NCBI RefSeq assembly: GCF_000382705.1
Contig: NZ_ARQE01000001.1
Coordinates: 725,551-789,550 of the forward strand
Reading direction: 5' to 3'
Source: Aureimonas ureilytica DSM 18598 = NBRC 106430
GTDB lineage: Bacteria; Pseudomonadota; Alphaproteobacteria; Rhizobiales; Rhizobiaceae
Length of the DNA: 64,000 bases
Shown here: positions 41,135 through 50,168 of the stretch, piece by piece
Position numbering within the stretch: the first letter of the stretch is position 1
Layout: each line of letters opens with the position of its first letter
Made by a program: the position numbers and the translations under genes
Notes under the pieces: model-generated
The model's database searches: none
What the model was told of the DNA's origin: nothing
The model's input: the letters and a program-made list of their open reading frames with translations, nothing else

Positions 41135-43778
41135 CGATCAATCCCTGGAGTTCCGTACGGCAGGAGCCACAATTCGTCCCGGCCTTCAAGTCCCGGCCGA
41201 TGGCCGAAACACTCGTGCAGCCCTTTTCGCGGATCGCCCGCCTGATGTCGTTGGCGCCGACGCCAAAACAAGAGCAGACGAGCGCGCCGGGATCGGGCCT
41301 GTCGGCGCCCGGCCGCCCGGCCAGAAGCCGGAAGCGCGTGGCCGATTCCATCGGCGCGCCCGACAGGCACGAGACGGCATAGGCGCGGGACACGGCCACA
41401 GGCTCGGGCGACAGCCAGAGGGCGCCGAGAAAGCGCCCGTCCTCGAAGGCGGCGAAGCGGTGATGCCCCGCTCGGTCGGCATAATGCAGAAGCTCGGCCG
41501 CCTCGGGAAGGCCGAGAAGCTCGCGCGCGAAAGCCTCGGTGTTCTCCAGCTTTGCCGTGCCGGCGAGTTCCATGCGCCAGCCGCCATCGGCCCGCGCGCG
41601 CGCCCAATAGGCGCTGCCAGCGGGGACCGGCTCGGCAAGCGAGACGGCGAACCCATGCCACGCCGCGTCGAAGCGGCGGAGCGCGGCGGGCGCGGCCTTC
41701 GAGGCCGGCTGGCCGGACACGGGGTCCGTGCGGCCGGGCACGAGGGCGTTGATACGCGCCGCGCCGGAGAACTGCTCCGTCCAGTGCATGGGGGCGAACA
41801 GCGTGCCGGGGCGCACGCGCTCGGTCAGAAGCGCGCGCAGGATCACGGTGCCATGGTCGGTTTCGACTGTGACCAGATCGGCTTCGGAGATGGAAAGACG
41901 CGCAGCGTCTTCGGGGTGCAACTCGCAGAAGGGCTCGGCGAGATGGGCCGACAGGCGCGCCGAGCGGCCGGTGCGGGTCATCGTGTGCCACTGGTCGCGA
42001 ATGCGCCCGGTGTTGAGCACGAAAGGGCGCTCCGGCGAGGTCGCGGGCGCGGCGGCCGGCGCGACGGGGAGGAAGCGCGCCTTGCCGTCCGGGGTGAAGA
42101 AGCGGCCGTCCGCGAAGAAGCGCGGCTTCGACGCGCCATCGGCCGCGACGGGCCATTGCACAGGCGACAGTGCCTCGTAAGCCGGCTCATCCAGCGTTGC
42201 GAGGCCGGACAGCTCGAAGTCCCTGATACCCTCGTTCTCGAAGGCCGAGAGCGCAGCATGTTCGCGGAAGATCGCGGCCGGCCCGTCGAAGGCGAAGGCC
42301 GCCTCATGCCCCATGCGCCGCCCGACCTCGGCCATCTGCCACCAGTCGGGCTTGGCTTCGCCGGGTGCGGGGAGGAAAGCGCGCTGGCGGGAAATGCGGC
42401 GCTCGGAATTCGTGACCGTTCCCGCCTTCTCGCCCCAGGCGACGGAGGGCAGGAGGACATGGGCATAAGGAACGGTGTCGGTGTCACGAACCACGTCCGA
42501 CACGACCACCAAGGGGCAGCGCTCCAAGGCCTGCCGCACGAGGTCGGCTTCGGGCAGCGAGTCCACCGGATTGGTGCCCATGATCCAGATGGCTTCGACG
42601 CGTCCGTCATGCACGGCGCGGAAGAGATCGACTGCTTTCAACCCGGGCTTAGCCGGCAAAGCGGGTGCGTTCCAGAAGCGGCCGACGATGTCTTCATGCG
42701 TGGGATTGCCGATCGCCATATGCGCGGCAAGCTGGTTGGCGAGCCCACCGACCTCGCGCCCGCCCATGGCGTTGGGCTGGCCGGTGACGGAGAAGGGACC
42801 GCAGCCCTCGCGTCCGATCCGGCCGGTCGCGAGATGACAGTTCAGGATCGCGTTGACCTTGTCCGTGCCCCCGGCCGACTGGTTGACGCCCTGGCTATAG
42901 ACGGTGACGGTGCGCTCGGTCTCGGCAAACAGCGCGAAGAAGCGCTGGAGCGCCGGCTGATCCAGCCCCGTCTCGGCGGCAAGGCGCGTCAGATCGCGAT
43001 AGGGCAGGGCGGCTTGGAGCGCGGCGTCGAAGCCTTGCGTGTGCGCTTCCACGAAGGCCCGGTCGATCCGCCCGGCCGCGCTCAGATGCGCGAGGAGCCC
43101 CAGAAACAAGGCCGTGTCGCCGTCCGAGCGGATCGGCAGGTGCAGGTCGCTTTCCGCCGCCGTGACGGTGCGGCGCGGGTCGATCGTGACGAGCTTCATC
43201 GACGGCCGCGCGGCCTTGGCCGCCAGCAAGCGCTGGAACAGGACCGGGTGGCACCAGGCGAGATTGGAGCCGACGAGAACGAGAAGGTCGGCCGCCTCGA
43301 GGTCTTCATAGGTGTTCGGCACCGTGTCCGAGCCGAAGGCCCTGACATGGCCGGCGACCGAGGAGGACATGCAGAGGCGGGAATTGGTGTCGATATTGGC
43401 CGAGCCGATGAAGCCCTTCATCAGCTTGTTGGCGACGTAATAATCCTCGGTCAGGATCTGGCCGGAAACATAGAAGGCGACGGAGTCCGGGCCCTTGCGC
43501 CTGATCGTCTCGGCAAAACGATCAGCCACATGATCCAGCGCCGCGTCCCAGGACACGCGGCTCCCCGCGATTTCCGGGTGGAGCAGCCGGCGGTCGGGGA
43601 TCAGCGTTTCGGCCAGCGCCGAGCCCTTGGAGCAGAGCCGGCCGAAATTGGCGGGGTGCTCCGGGTCGCCCGAGATGGCGATCGTGCCGTCGGGCTTGGG
43701 GCTTGCGAGCACGCCGCAGCCGACGCCGCAATAGGGGCAGGTGGTGCGTGTGGCCTGGGGCGCTCGCAGGGCTTCCAT
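41106..43778 (-). CDS. nasA: assimilatory nitrate reductase catalytic subunit NasA with C-terminal [2Fe-2S] domain
   Basis: 890 residues. It reduces nitrate to nitrite in the cytoplasm using molybdenum bis-MGD. The N-terminal [4Fe-4S] ligands are in TTCPYCGVGCGVL and the later C in FGRLCSKGSA. Mo-pterin regions follow, with GQPNAMGGREVGGLANQL characteristic of NasA. The last 65 residues are a BFD-type [2Fe-2S] domain (VCSCFGVGANDIRRAI and CGSCRTELQGL), as in Klebsiella-type NasA, which can accept electrons directly. No NasC/NasB electron-transfer subunit is encoded here. Sits seven bases after nirD. Confidence 0.95.
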   Translation of the reverse strand: MEALRAPQATRTTCPYCGVGCGVLASPKPDGTIAISGDPEHPANFGRLCSKGSALAETLIPDRRLLHPEIAGSRVSWDAALDHVADRFAETIRRKGPDSVAFYVSGQILTEDYYVANKLMKGFIGSANIDTNSRLCMSSSVAGHVRAFGSDTVPNTYEDLEAADLLVLVGSNLAWCHPVLFQRLLAAKAARPSMKLVTIDPRRTVTAAESDLHLPIRSDGDTALFLGLLAHLSAAGRIDRAFVEAHTQGFDAALQAALPYRDLTRLAAETGLDQPALQRFFALFAETERTVTVYSQGVNQSAGGTDKVNAILNCHLATGRIGREGCGPFSVTGQPNAMGGREVGGLANQLAAHMAIGNPTHEDIVGRFWNAPALPAKPGLKAVDLFRAVHDGRVEAIWIMGTNPVDSLPEADLVRQALERCPLVVVSDVVRDTDTVPYAHVLLPSVAWGEKAGTVTNSERRISRQRAFLPAPGEAKPDWWQMAEVGRRMGHEAAFAFDGPAAIFREHAALSAFENEGIRDFELSGLATLDEPAYEALSPVQWPVAADGASKPRFFADGRFFTPDGKARFLPVAPAAAPATSPERPFVLNTGRIRDQWHTMTRTGRSARLSAHLAEPFCELHPEDAARLSISEADLVTVETDHGTVILRALLTERVRPGTLFAPMHWTEQFSGAARINALVPGRTDPVSGQPASKAAPAALRRFDAAWHGFAVSLAEPVPAGSAYWARARADGGWRMELAGTAKLENTEAFARELLGLPEAAELLHYADRAGHHRFAAFEDGRFLGALWLSPEPVAVSRAYAVSCLSGAPMESATRFRLLAGRPGADRPDPGALVCSCFGVGANDIRRAIREKGCTSVSAIGRDLKAGTNCGSCRTELQGLIDAERVLELR

Positions 43779-43784
43779 GAGGAG

Positions 43785-44138
43785 TTACTCCGCCGCCATC
43801 GCGTAGGCGCTCGCCCGCTCGATCAGGAGTTCCAGCGCGCCCTCCGCCCCGACGCGCACCGGGAAGGTGCGCACCTGTCCCTCGTCCGGCCCCTGCACGA
43901 GGCCCGTGTCGAGCGCGATGACCTGATTGTGGAGGGGGCAGGTGACGGAGCCGCCATGGACGATGCCCTGAGAGAGCGGCCCGCCCTTGTGCGGGCAGCG
44001 ATCTTCCGTGGCGAAGACCTTGTCGTCCATCGTGCGGAACACGGCGATGCGGCCCAGCGGGGAGTTGACGCAGCGCGCGCCGCGCCGGGGAATGTCGTCG
44101 AGGCGGCCGATCGCCACCCAGTCGGAAACGGTGCTCAT
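43785..44138 (-). CDS. nirD: nitrite reductase (NADH) small subunit NirD
   Basis: 117 residues, a Rieske-type domain. The expected [2Fe-2S] ligands are C-x-H and C-x2-H: DRCPHKGGPLSQGIV and SVTCPLHNQVIALDTG both contain Cys and His pairs, so the cluster looks intact, whereas many NirD proteins have lost it. It partners NirB in reducing nitrite to ammonium. It overlaps nirB by 4 bp (ATGA). Confidence 0.93.
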   Translation of the reverse strand: MSTVSDWVAIGRLDDIPRRGARCVNSPLGRIAVFRTMDDKVFATEDRCPHKGGPLSQGIVHGGSVTCPLHNQVIALDTGLVQGPDEGQVRTFPVRVGAEGALELLIERASAYAMAAE

Positions 44139-46591
44139 TCTGCGGCCTCGCGGAAGGGGGTGATGTCGGCCATGGGCTTGAACTCGTGGGCGGCGACGCC
44201 CTTCGACGCGCGCTCGGCCCAGGGATCGACCTGCGCGAATTGCTGCGAGTAGACGAAGCGCTCGAAATAGTGCTGGCGCTTTTCGAGATCGTCCACGATC
44301 GCGGCCTTGATCGACGCCATGCCGACCCGCTTCAGCCACTTGTAGATGCGCTCGAGATAATGGCCCTGCTCGCGATACGCTTGAGTCAGTGCCGCGATCA
44401 CGACGACCGCTTCGTCCTCGGTGTCCACATGGCAGAGAACCTGCGTCCCGTGGATGTCGAGCCCGGCGGCGCCGGCAAAGTGGATGTCGTAGCCCGAATC
44501 CACGCAGATGACGCCGATATCCTTGCAGGTCGCCTCGGCGCAGTTGCGCGGGCAGCCGGAGACGGCGAGCTTCAGCTTGGCCGGGGTCCAGGAGCCCCAC
44601 ATGAACTTTTCCAGCCGGATGCCGAGGCCGGTGGAATCCTGCGTGCCGAAGCGGCACCAGTCGGAGCCGACGCAGGTCTTCACCGTGCGCAGGCCCTTGG
44701 CATAGGCCGCGCCCGACACCATGCCGGCGGCGTTGAGATCGGCCCAGACGGCGGGCAGGTCCTCCTTCTTGACGCCCAGCATGTCGATGCGCTGGCCGCC
44801 GGTGCATTTCACGGCGGGGATGGCGAACTTGTCCACGACATCGGCGATGGCGCGAAGCTCCGCCGAGGAGGTCATGCCGCCCCACATGCGCGGCACGACG
44901 GAATAGGTGCCGTCCTTCTGGATATTGGCGTGGACGCGCTCGTTGATGAAGCGGCTCTGCTTGTCGTCCTGATACTCGCCCGGCCAGTCGGCGAGGAGAT
45001 AATAGTTCAGCGCCGGGCGGCACTTGGCGCAGCCGCAGGAGGTCTTCCACTCCAGTTCCTGCATCACGGCCGGAATGCTCTTCAGCCCCTTGGCCTGGAT
45101 CAGGCGGCGGACATCGCCATGGCCGAGATCGGTGCAGCCGCACATGGGCTTCACGGCCTGCGCGTTGAACTTGTCCCCCAGCGTCACGCTCATCAGCTGC
45201 TCGACGAGGCCCGTGCAGGAGCCGCAGGAGGCGGACGCCTTGGTGTGGGCGCGCACTTCGTCCAGCGTGGTCAGGCCCTTGGCCGTGATGGTGCCGGTGA
45301 TCTTGCCCTTGCAGACGCCGTTGCAGCCGCAGATCTCTGCGTCATCGCCCAAGGCTGCAACGGCCGCCATAGGGTCCAGCGGGGACCCTCCCTGATAGCT
45401 CTGTCCGAAGATGAGCGTGTCGCGCATCTCGGTGATGTCGGACTGCTTTTTCATCAGGTCGGCGAACCAGCCGCCATCCGCCGTCTCGCCATAGAGAACC
45501 GCGCCGAGGATCTTGTTGTCCTTGACGACGAGGCGCTTGTAGACGCCGGCCGTCGCGTCGCGCAGCACGATCTCCTCGCGGTCCGGGGCATCCGCGAAGT
45601 CGCCGACGGAATAGAGATTGATGCCGGTAACCTTGAGCTTGGTCGGCGTGTCGGAATGGCGGAAGCCGTCGCCCGCTTGGCCGGCGAGGCGGCGCGCGGC
45701 GATCTCGGCCATCTGATAGAGCGGGGCGACGAGGCCGTAGACGCGCCCGTCCAGCTCGACGCATTCGCCGAGCGCCGAGATGTTTGCGTCGGAGGTCAGG
45801 AGCTGGTCATCCACATGGATGCCGCGGCCACAAGCGAGACCCGCTTCCTTCGCCAGCCCCGCCGAGGGGCGGATGCCGACCGCCATGACGATCAGCGTCG
45901 CGGGAATGACGCGCCCGTCCTTGAGCTGGACGCCCTCCACCTTGTCCGTGCCGAGAATGCTCTCGGTGTTGGCGTTGCAGATCACCTCGATGCCGCGCTT
46001 TTCCAAAGCGCGCTGGAGGAGATAGCCGGCGGCGGGATCGAGCTGGCGCTCCATCAGCGTCGGCATGAGATGAAGAACCGTGACCTCCAGCCCCTGTGCG
46101 CGCAGGCCTGCCGCCGCTTCCAAGCCGAGCAGACCGCCGCCGATGACGACCGCCTTGGCTCTCGACTGCGCGGCGAGGATCATCGCCTCCACATCGTCCA
46201 GATCGCGATAGGCGAGAACGCCGGGCAGGTCCTTGCCGGGCACGGGCGGAATGAAGGGCGTCGAGCCCGTCGCGATCACGAGATGATCGTAGGATTCCGT
46301 CACGCCATGGTCCGACGTCACCGTCTTGGCCTGACGGTCGATCGCGACGATCCGGTGGCCCTTGTAGAGGGTGACGCCGTGCTTGATGTACCAGCCGTCG
46401 CCATGGATCACGATGTCGTCGAACTGCTTTTCGCCCGAGAGAACCGGCGAGAGCATGATGCGATCGTAGTTCACGCGGGGCTCCGCGTTGAAGATCGTCA
46501 CCTCATAGGCGCCGGGGGCGGCCTCGAAGAGATGTTCCAACATGCGGCCGGGCGCCATACCATTGCCGACGACGACGAGTTTCTGGGTCAT
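44135..46591 (-). CDS. nirB: nitrite reductase (NADH) large subunit NirB
   Basis: 818 residues. FAD/NADH-binding N-terminal half (KLVVVGNGMAPGRMLEHLFE, VVIGGGLLGLEAAAGLRAQG); two BFD-like [2Fe-2S] segments (CGCNGVCKGKITGTI with CGSCTGLVEQL, then a second Cys set near CGCAKCRPALNYYL); and the sulfite/nitrite reductase domain with CVGSDWCRFGTQDS and SGCPRNCAEATCKDIGV binding siroheme and [4Fe-4S]. Reduces nitrite to ammonium with six electrons. I prefer MTQKLVVVGNG (46591) to the ATG three codons earlier. It is separated from nrtD by the tandem-repeat block. Confidence 0.95.
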   Translation of the reverse strand: MTQKLVVVGNGMAPGRMLEHLFEAAPGAYEVTIFNAEPRVNYDRIMLSPVLSGEKQFDDIVIHGDGWYIKHGVTLYKGHRIVAIDRQAKTVTSDHGVTESYDHLVIATGSTPFIPPVPGKDLPGVLAYRDLDDVEAMILAAQSRAKAVVIGGGLLGLEAAAGLRAQGLEVTVLHLMPTLMERQLDPAAGYLLQRALEKRGIEVICNANTESILGTDKVEGVQLKDGRVIPATLIVMAVGIRPSAGLAKEAGLACGRGIHVDDQLLTSDANISALGECVELDGRVYGLVAPLYQMAEIAARRLAGQAGDGFRHSDTPTKLKVTGINLYSVGDFADAPDREEIVLRDATAGVYKRLVVKDNKILGAVLYGETADGGWFADLMKKQSDITEMRDTLIFGQSYQGGSPLDPMAAVAALGDDAEICGCNGVCKGKITGTITAKGLTTLDEVRAHTKASASCGSCTGLVEQLMSVTLGDKFNAQAVKPMCGCTDLGHGDVRRLIQAKGLKSIPAVMQELEWKTSCGCAKCRPALNYYLLADWPGEYQDDKQSRFINERVHANIQKDGTYSVVPRMWGGMTSSAELRAIADVVDKFAIPAVKCTGGQRIDMLGVKKEDLPAVWADLNAAGMVSGAAYAKGLRTVKTCVGSDWCRFGTQDSTGLGIRLEKFMWGSWTPAKLKLAVSGCPRNCAEATCKDIGVICVDSGYDIHFAGAAGLDIHGTQVLCHVDTEDEAVVVIAALTQAYREQGHYLERIYKWLKRVGMASIKAAIVDDLEKRQHYFERFVYSQQFAQVDPWAERASKGVAAHEFKPMADITPFREAAE

Positions 46592-46665
46592 GAGTCTCAT
46601 CCCGAGAAGGAAAGGTGAGATGGAGGGCCGGGCGCGGCGTCGGTGGCGCGCCGAGCGGTCAGGAG

Positions 46666-46790
46666 AGTGTCAGGCCGCTTCCGTGGAGCGTCACGCAGCT
46701 TCGTGAAGCGTCACGCAGCTCCGGCGAAGCGTCACGCAGCTTCGCCTGAGCGTCAGGCAGCTTCCGCCAAGCGTCAGGCCGCTTCCACGA
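46666..46790. repeat. six tandem 21-bp repeats between nrtD and nirB
   Basis: Units at 46666-46686, 46687-46706 (20 bp), 46707-46727, 46728-46748, 46749-46769 and 46770-46790 follow the pattern AGCGTCACGCAGCTTCxxxxx. The last unit is the final codons and stop of nrtD, so the array is an expansion of the gene's own 3' end running into the gap before nirB. Each unit contains GCGT-C-ACGC or a close variant, a small dyad, and flanking GAAGC/GCTTC. The array could form a run of weak hairpins in the mRNA. Confidence 0.88.
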
Positions 46791-47574
46791 AGCGGTTGCG
46801 CTCGTACAGGAACTTCAGCACGGCCTGCCGGCACTTGAGATAGGTCGCGTCGGTGGCGAGCTTGATGCGGTCGCGCGGGCGGGCGAGCGGCACGTCGAGG
46901 ATTTCGCCGATGCGCGCCGAGGGGCCGTTGGTCAGCATGACGATGCGGTCCGACAGGAGCACGGCCTCGTCCACGTCATGCGTGATCATCATGACCGTGG
47001 TGCCGAGATCGTTCTGGATCTGCATGACCTGATCCTGGAGATGGGCCCGCGTCAGCGCGTCCAGCGCGCCGAAGGGCTCGTCCAGAAGCAGGATCTTCGG
47101 CTCCATGGCGAGCGCGCGGGCGATGCCGACGCGCTGCTTCATGCCGCCCGAAATCTCGCTCGGGCGCTTGTCCTTGGCATGGCCCATATGGACCAGCTCC
47201 AGATTGCGCATGACCCATTCGCGGCGCTCAGTGGCCGGTTTGGTCCGCGAGAACACCTTGTCCACGGCGAGCGCGACATTCTCGTAGACCGTCAGCCAGG
47301 GCAGGAGCGAGTGGTTCTGGAACACGACGCCCCGGTCCGGCCCCGGCTGGTCCACCACCTTGTCCTCCAGGAGGACGACGCCGGTCGTGGCGACGGTGAG
47401 GCCCGCCACGATGTTGAGGAGCGTGGACTTGCCGCAGCCGGAATGGCCGATGATCGAGATATATTCGCCCTTAGTGACCGTGAGGTCGATGCCTTTCAGG
47501 ACATTGGTCGTGGCGCTGCCGCGCTTGAAGGTCATGTCGACGCCTTCGATGGACAGGAACGGCTTGGGGGTCAT
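46774..47574 (-). CDS. nrtD: nitrate ABC transporter ATP-binding protein
   Basis: 266 residues. Walker [23 protein letters not shown] signature ISGGMKQRVGIARALAM, Walker B ILLLDEPFGALDALTRAH, and the H-loop MMITHDVDEAVLLSDRI. Of the NrtD/SsuB/TauB group; it energises nitrate uptake through the NrtB permease. Its C-terminal codons form the last unit of a tandem repeat array that continues beyond the stop codon. Confidence 0.94.
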   Translation of the reverse strand: MTPKPFLSIEGVDMTFKRGSATTNVLKGIDLTVTKGEYISIIGHSGCGKSTLLNIVAGLTVATTGVVLLEDKVVDQPGPDRGVVFQNHSLLPWLTVYENVALAVDKVFSRTKPATERREWVMRNLELVHMGHAKDKRPSEISGGMKQRVGIARALAMEPKILLLDEPFGALDALTRAHLQDQVMQIQNDLGTTVMMITHDVDEAVLLSDRIVMLTNGPSARIGEILDVPLARPRDRIKLATDATYLKCRQAVLKFLYERNRFVEAA

Positions 47575-47607
47575 GGCGGTTCGCTCCGGGTCTTTGTGGG
47601 AAGGGCG

Positions 47608-48513
47608 TCAGGCGGCGGAGGTGCCGCGGGTGACGAGGCGGCCGATGAGCGCCACGATCCGGTCGAGCACGAAGCCGACCACGCCGACATAGGCGAGCGC
47701 GACGATGATGTCGGAGATCAAGGAGGAGTTCCAAGCGTCCCAGATGAAGAAGCCGATGCCGACGCCGCCGATCAGCATTTCGGCCGCGACGATAGCCAGC
47801 CACGACAGGCCGACGCCGATGCGAAGCCCGGTGAAGATGTAAGGGGCTGCCGCCGGCAGCATGATCTTGGCGAAGAATTCGAGCCCGTTGAGGCGCAGGA
47901 CCGCCGCGACATTGCGGTAGTCCGACGGGATGTTGCGGATGCCGACTGCCGTGTTGATGATGATCGGCCAGACGGCGGTGATGAAGATCACGAAGATCGC
48001 GGCGGGCTGGCCGTCCTTGAAGGCGGCGAGCGACAGCGGCAGCCAGGCGAGCGGCGGCACGGTGCGCAGAACCTGGAAGATCGGGTCGAGGCCGCGCATG
48101 GCGAGGGTGGACTGGCCGACCAGCGTGCCGAGCGAGATGCCGACGACGACGGCGATCGCATAGCCCACCGCCACGCGCTGGAGGCTCGCCCAGATCTGCC
48201 AGCCGAGGCCGACATCATTGCCCGAATTCACGTAGAACGGATGGACGATCAGGTCCCAGCTGTCCGACAGGATCTGGGTCGGCGCGGGAAGCGCAGCGCC
48301 GGGCTGGGAGCAGACGAGTTCCCAAAGCCCGAGCAGCACGGCGAGCGTGACCAGAAAGGGCAGCGTGTTGGCGGCCATCTCGCCGCCCCGGCGGCTTGCC
48401 GCGGCCGCGAAGGTCGCGCGGGGACGCGGCAGGGCCACGATCTCGGCCTTTGCGCCAGCGGCGGCCGGAGCGGGCGCTTTGGCGACAGGCAGCTTGGAAA
48501 CGGTCTGGGACAT
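47608..48513 (-). CDS. nrtB: nitrate ABC transporter permease
   Basis: 301 residues. An Ala/Pro-rich cytoplasmic N-terminus of about 45 residues precedes six membrane segments. The EAA-type loop is in VAAVLRLNGLEFFAKIMLPA, which docks the ATPase, and WIWDAWNSS-like sequence (GFFIWDAWNSSLISDIIVAL) is typical of NrtB. Between nrtA and nrtD in the operon. Start ATG 48513 with GAGGGTTCC upstream. Confidence 0.94.
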   Translation of the reverse strand: MSQTVSKLPVAKAPAPAAAGAKAEIVALPRPRATFAAAASRRGGEMAANTLPFLVTLAVLLGLWELVCSQPGAALPAPTQILSDSWDLIVHPFYVNSGNDVGLGWQIWASLQRVAVGYAIAVVVGISLGTLVGQSTLAMRGLDPIFQVLRTVPPLAWLPLSLAAFKDGQPAAIFVIFITAVWPIIINTAVGIRNIPSDYRNVAAVLRLNGLEFFAKIMLPAAAPYIFTGLRIGVGLSWLAIVAAEMLIGGVGIGFFIWDAWNSSLISDIIVALAYVGVVGFVLDRIVALIGRLVTRGTSAA

Positions 48514-48590
48514 GGAACCCTCACGCCATCGGGCGGAACAAAGCGAAACGAGGAAGGGGCGGCCTCGTCGAGCGGGCCGCCCGGAAGGGA

Positions 48591-49901
48591 TCAGGCGACG
48601 CGCTTGATGGAGAGGCTTTCGAGATAGGCGGACGGATTGGCCGGATCGAAGCTCTTGCCGTCGAAGAAGGTCTCGACGCCGCGCGAGGTGCCGGTAGGAA
48701 TGTCGCTGGCGGCAACGCCGAGGTCTTTCGCCGCCGCGCGCCAGATGTCCTCGCGGTTGACCGCTTCCACCAGGGCCTTCGTGTCGGCGTCGGCCGGCAG
48801 GTAGCCCCAGCGCTGGTCCTCGGTCAGGAACCAGAGGTCGTGGCTCTTGAACGGGTAGGAGGCGTTGTCCCGCCAGAATTTCATGATGTGGGGCGAGTTC
48901 TCGACCACCGGCCGGCCATTGCCGTAGTCGTATTCGCCCGACAGGCGCTTCACGATGTCCTTGGCCGGCACGTTGAACCAGGCGCGCTTGCCGACGATTT
49001 CGGCGAGTTCGGTCTTGTTCTCGGCCTTGTCGCACCATTGCTGGGCTTCCAGAACGGCCATGGTCAGCGCCTTGGCGCTGTTGGGATGAGCGGCCACCCA
49101 GTCGGCGCGCATGGCGAGCGACTTTTCGGGATGGTTGTTCCAGAGTTCGCCCGTTGTCAGCGCGGAGAAGCCGATCTTCTGGCCGACCATCTGCTCGTTC
49201 CAGGGCTCGCCCACGCAGAAGGCGTCCATCGTGTTGACCTTGAGGTTCGCCACCATCTGCGGCGGCGGCACGACGATGGTCTCAACGTCGGTGTTCGGGT
49301 CGATGCCGGCGGCGGCCAGCCAGTAGCGCATCCAGAGATCATGCGTGCCACCGGGGAAGGTGACGGCGACCTTGGAGGGCTTGCCAGCGGCCTTGGCCTT
49401 GGCGAAGCCCTCGCGCAGAACGCCCGCATCCAGCCCGACCTTCAGATCGGCGAAGGCGTTGGCGATCGAGATGCCCTGGCCGTCGAGATTGAGGCGGGCG
49501 AGGATCTGCATGGGCATGGGGCCGCCTTGCGTGATCTTTCCCGCATTCATGAGATAGGGCATGGGCGTCAGGATATGCGCGCCGTCGATGCCCGAGCCGG
49601 CCGAACCGAGCACGAGATTGTCGCGCGTCGTGCCCCAGGAGGACTGCTTGACGACCTCCACATCCGCCATGCCGTGCTTGGCGAAAAGGCCCTTTTCCTT
49701 GGCGACGATCAGCGGCGAGGCGTCGGTCAGCGCGATGAAGCCGAGAATGGCCTTGGTGGTTTCCGGGCCCGCGCCTTGCGCGAAGGCGCCGGCCGGGAAG
49801 CTCGCGCCGATGGCCGAGAAGAGCGCTGCCGTTCCCGCGCTGGCCGCCGTGCCCTGAAGGAAGCGTCGACGGTTGATGCCAGTCTTCGAGATGTCGGACA
49901 T
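48591..49901 (-). CDS. nrtA: nitrate ABC transporter substrate-binding protein, Tat-exported
   Basis: 436 residues of the CmpA/NrtA family. A twin-arginine signal, NRRRFLQGTAASAGTAALFS, lies at residues 9-29, so the folded protein is exported by Tat. The mature part has ALTDASPLIVAKEKGLFAKH and GTHDLWMRYWLAAAGIDPNT, family landmarks for nitrate or bicarbonate binding. Nitrate is inferred from the neighbouring reductases. It is the first structural gene behind the leader terminator, with GGAGGAATG at the start. Confidence 0.95.
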   Translation of the reverse strand: MSDISKTGINRRRFLQGTAASAGTAALFSAIGASFPAGAFAQGAGPETTKAILGFIALTDASPLIVAKEKGLFAKHGMADVEVVKQSSWGTTRDNLVLGSAGSGIDGAHILTPMPYLMNAGKITQGGPMPMQILARLNLDGQGISIANAFADLKVGLDAGVLREGFAKAKAAGKPSKVAVTFPGGTHDLWMRYWLAAAGIDPNTDVETIVVPPPQMVANLKVNTMDAFCVGEPWNEQMVGQKIGFSALTTGELWNNHPEKSLAMRADWVAAHPNSAKALTMAVLEAQQWCDKAENKTELAEIVGKRAWFNVPAKDIVKRLSGEYDYGNGRPVVENSPHIMKFWRDNASYPFKSHDLWFLTEDQRWGYLPADADTKALVEAVNREDIWRAAAKDLGVAASDIPTGTSRGVETFFDGKSFDPANPSAYLESLSIKRVA

Positions 49902-49948
49902 GCCATTCCTCCGGTGAGATCGGGTGAGGGATGCGGAAGGGGAAAACG

Positions 49949-50000
49949 AAAAAACGCCGCCGTCTGGAGCCTCCCCGACCGATCGGATGGGAAGGCGGCA
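49949..50000 (-). terminator. intrinsic terminator in the nrtA leader (attenuator)
   Basis: On the minus strand TGCCGCC-TTCCC pairs with GGGGAGG and GGCGGCG, followed by TTTTTT. It lies ahead of nrtA rather than after nasS (246 bp away), so it must be passed to express the nitrate genes. ANTAR regulators such as NasT prevent just this kind of termination. Confidence 0.75.
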
Positions 50001-50004
50001 GAAC

Positions 50005-50026
50005 GCGCGACGTCACTGTCTTCGCG
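50005..50026 (-). promoter_or_regulatory. hexaloop hairpin just upstream of the attenuator
   Basis: The minus-strand RNA CGCG-AA-GAC-AGUGAC-GUC-G-CGCG places the hexaloop AGUGAC on a short stem; A at position 1 and G at position 4 are the loop bases recognised by ANTAR domains. A second such hairpin, normally present upstream, was not clear. Confidence 0.45.
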
Positions 50027-50150
50027 GATGCTTCGCCGGAGCGAGGCCTCTTTCGGCCCGTCGTCCTTGGCGGGTCTAAGGGCTATTGAAGCGGAAGCAT
50101 GGGACTTTGGAAAGTCCAAATGTTCAGCATGAAGGCACGCTCAATAAATG

Positions 50151-50168
50151 TGCAATCGGCGTGCAGGC
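50151..50168 (-). promoter_or_regulatory. candidate sigma-54 promoter of the nrt-nir-nas genes
   Basis: On the minus strand CTGCACGCCGATTGCA matches the -24/-12 consensus YTGGCACG-N4-TTGCA except for the first G of the -24 GG, with correct 10-nt spacing to the -12 GC. Nitrogen-regulated promoters are often of this type. Confidence 0.4.
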
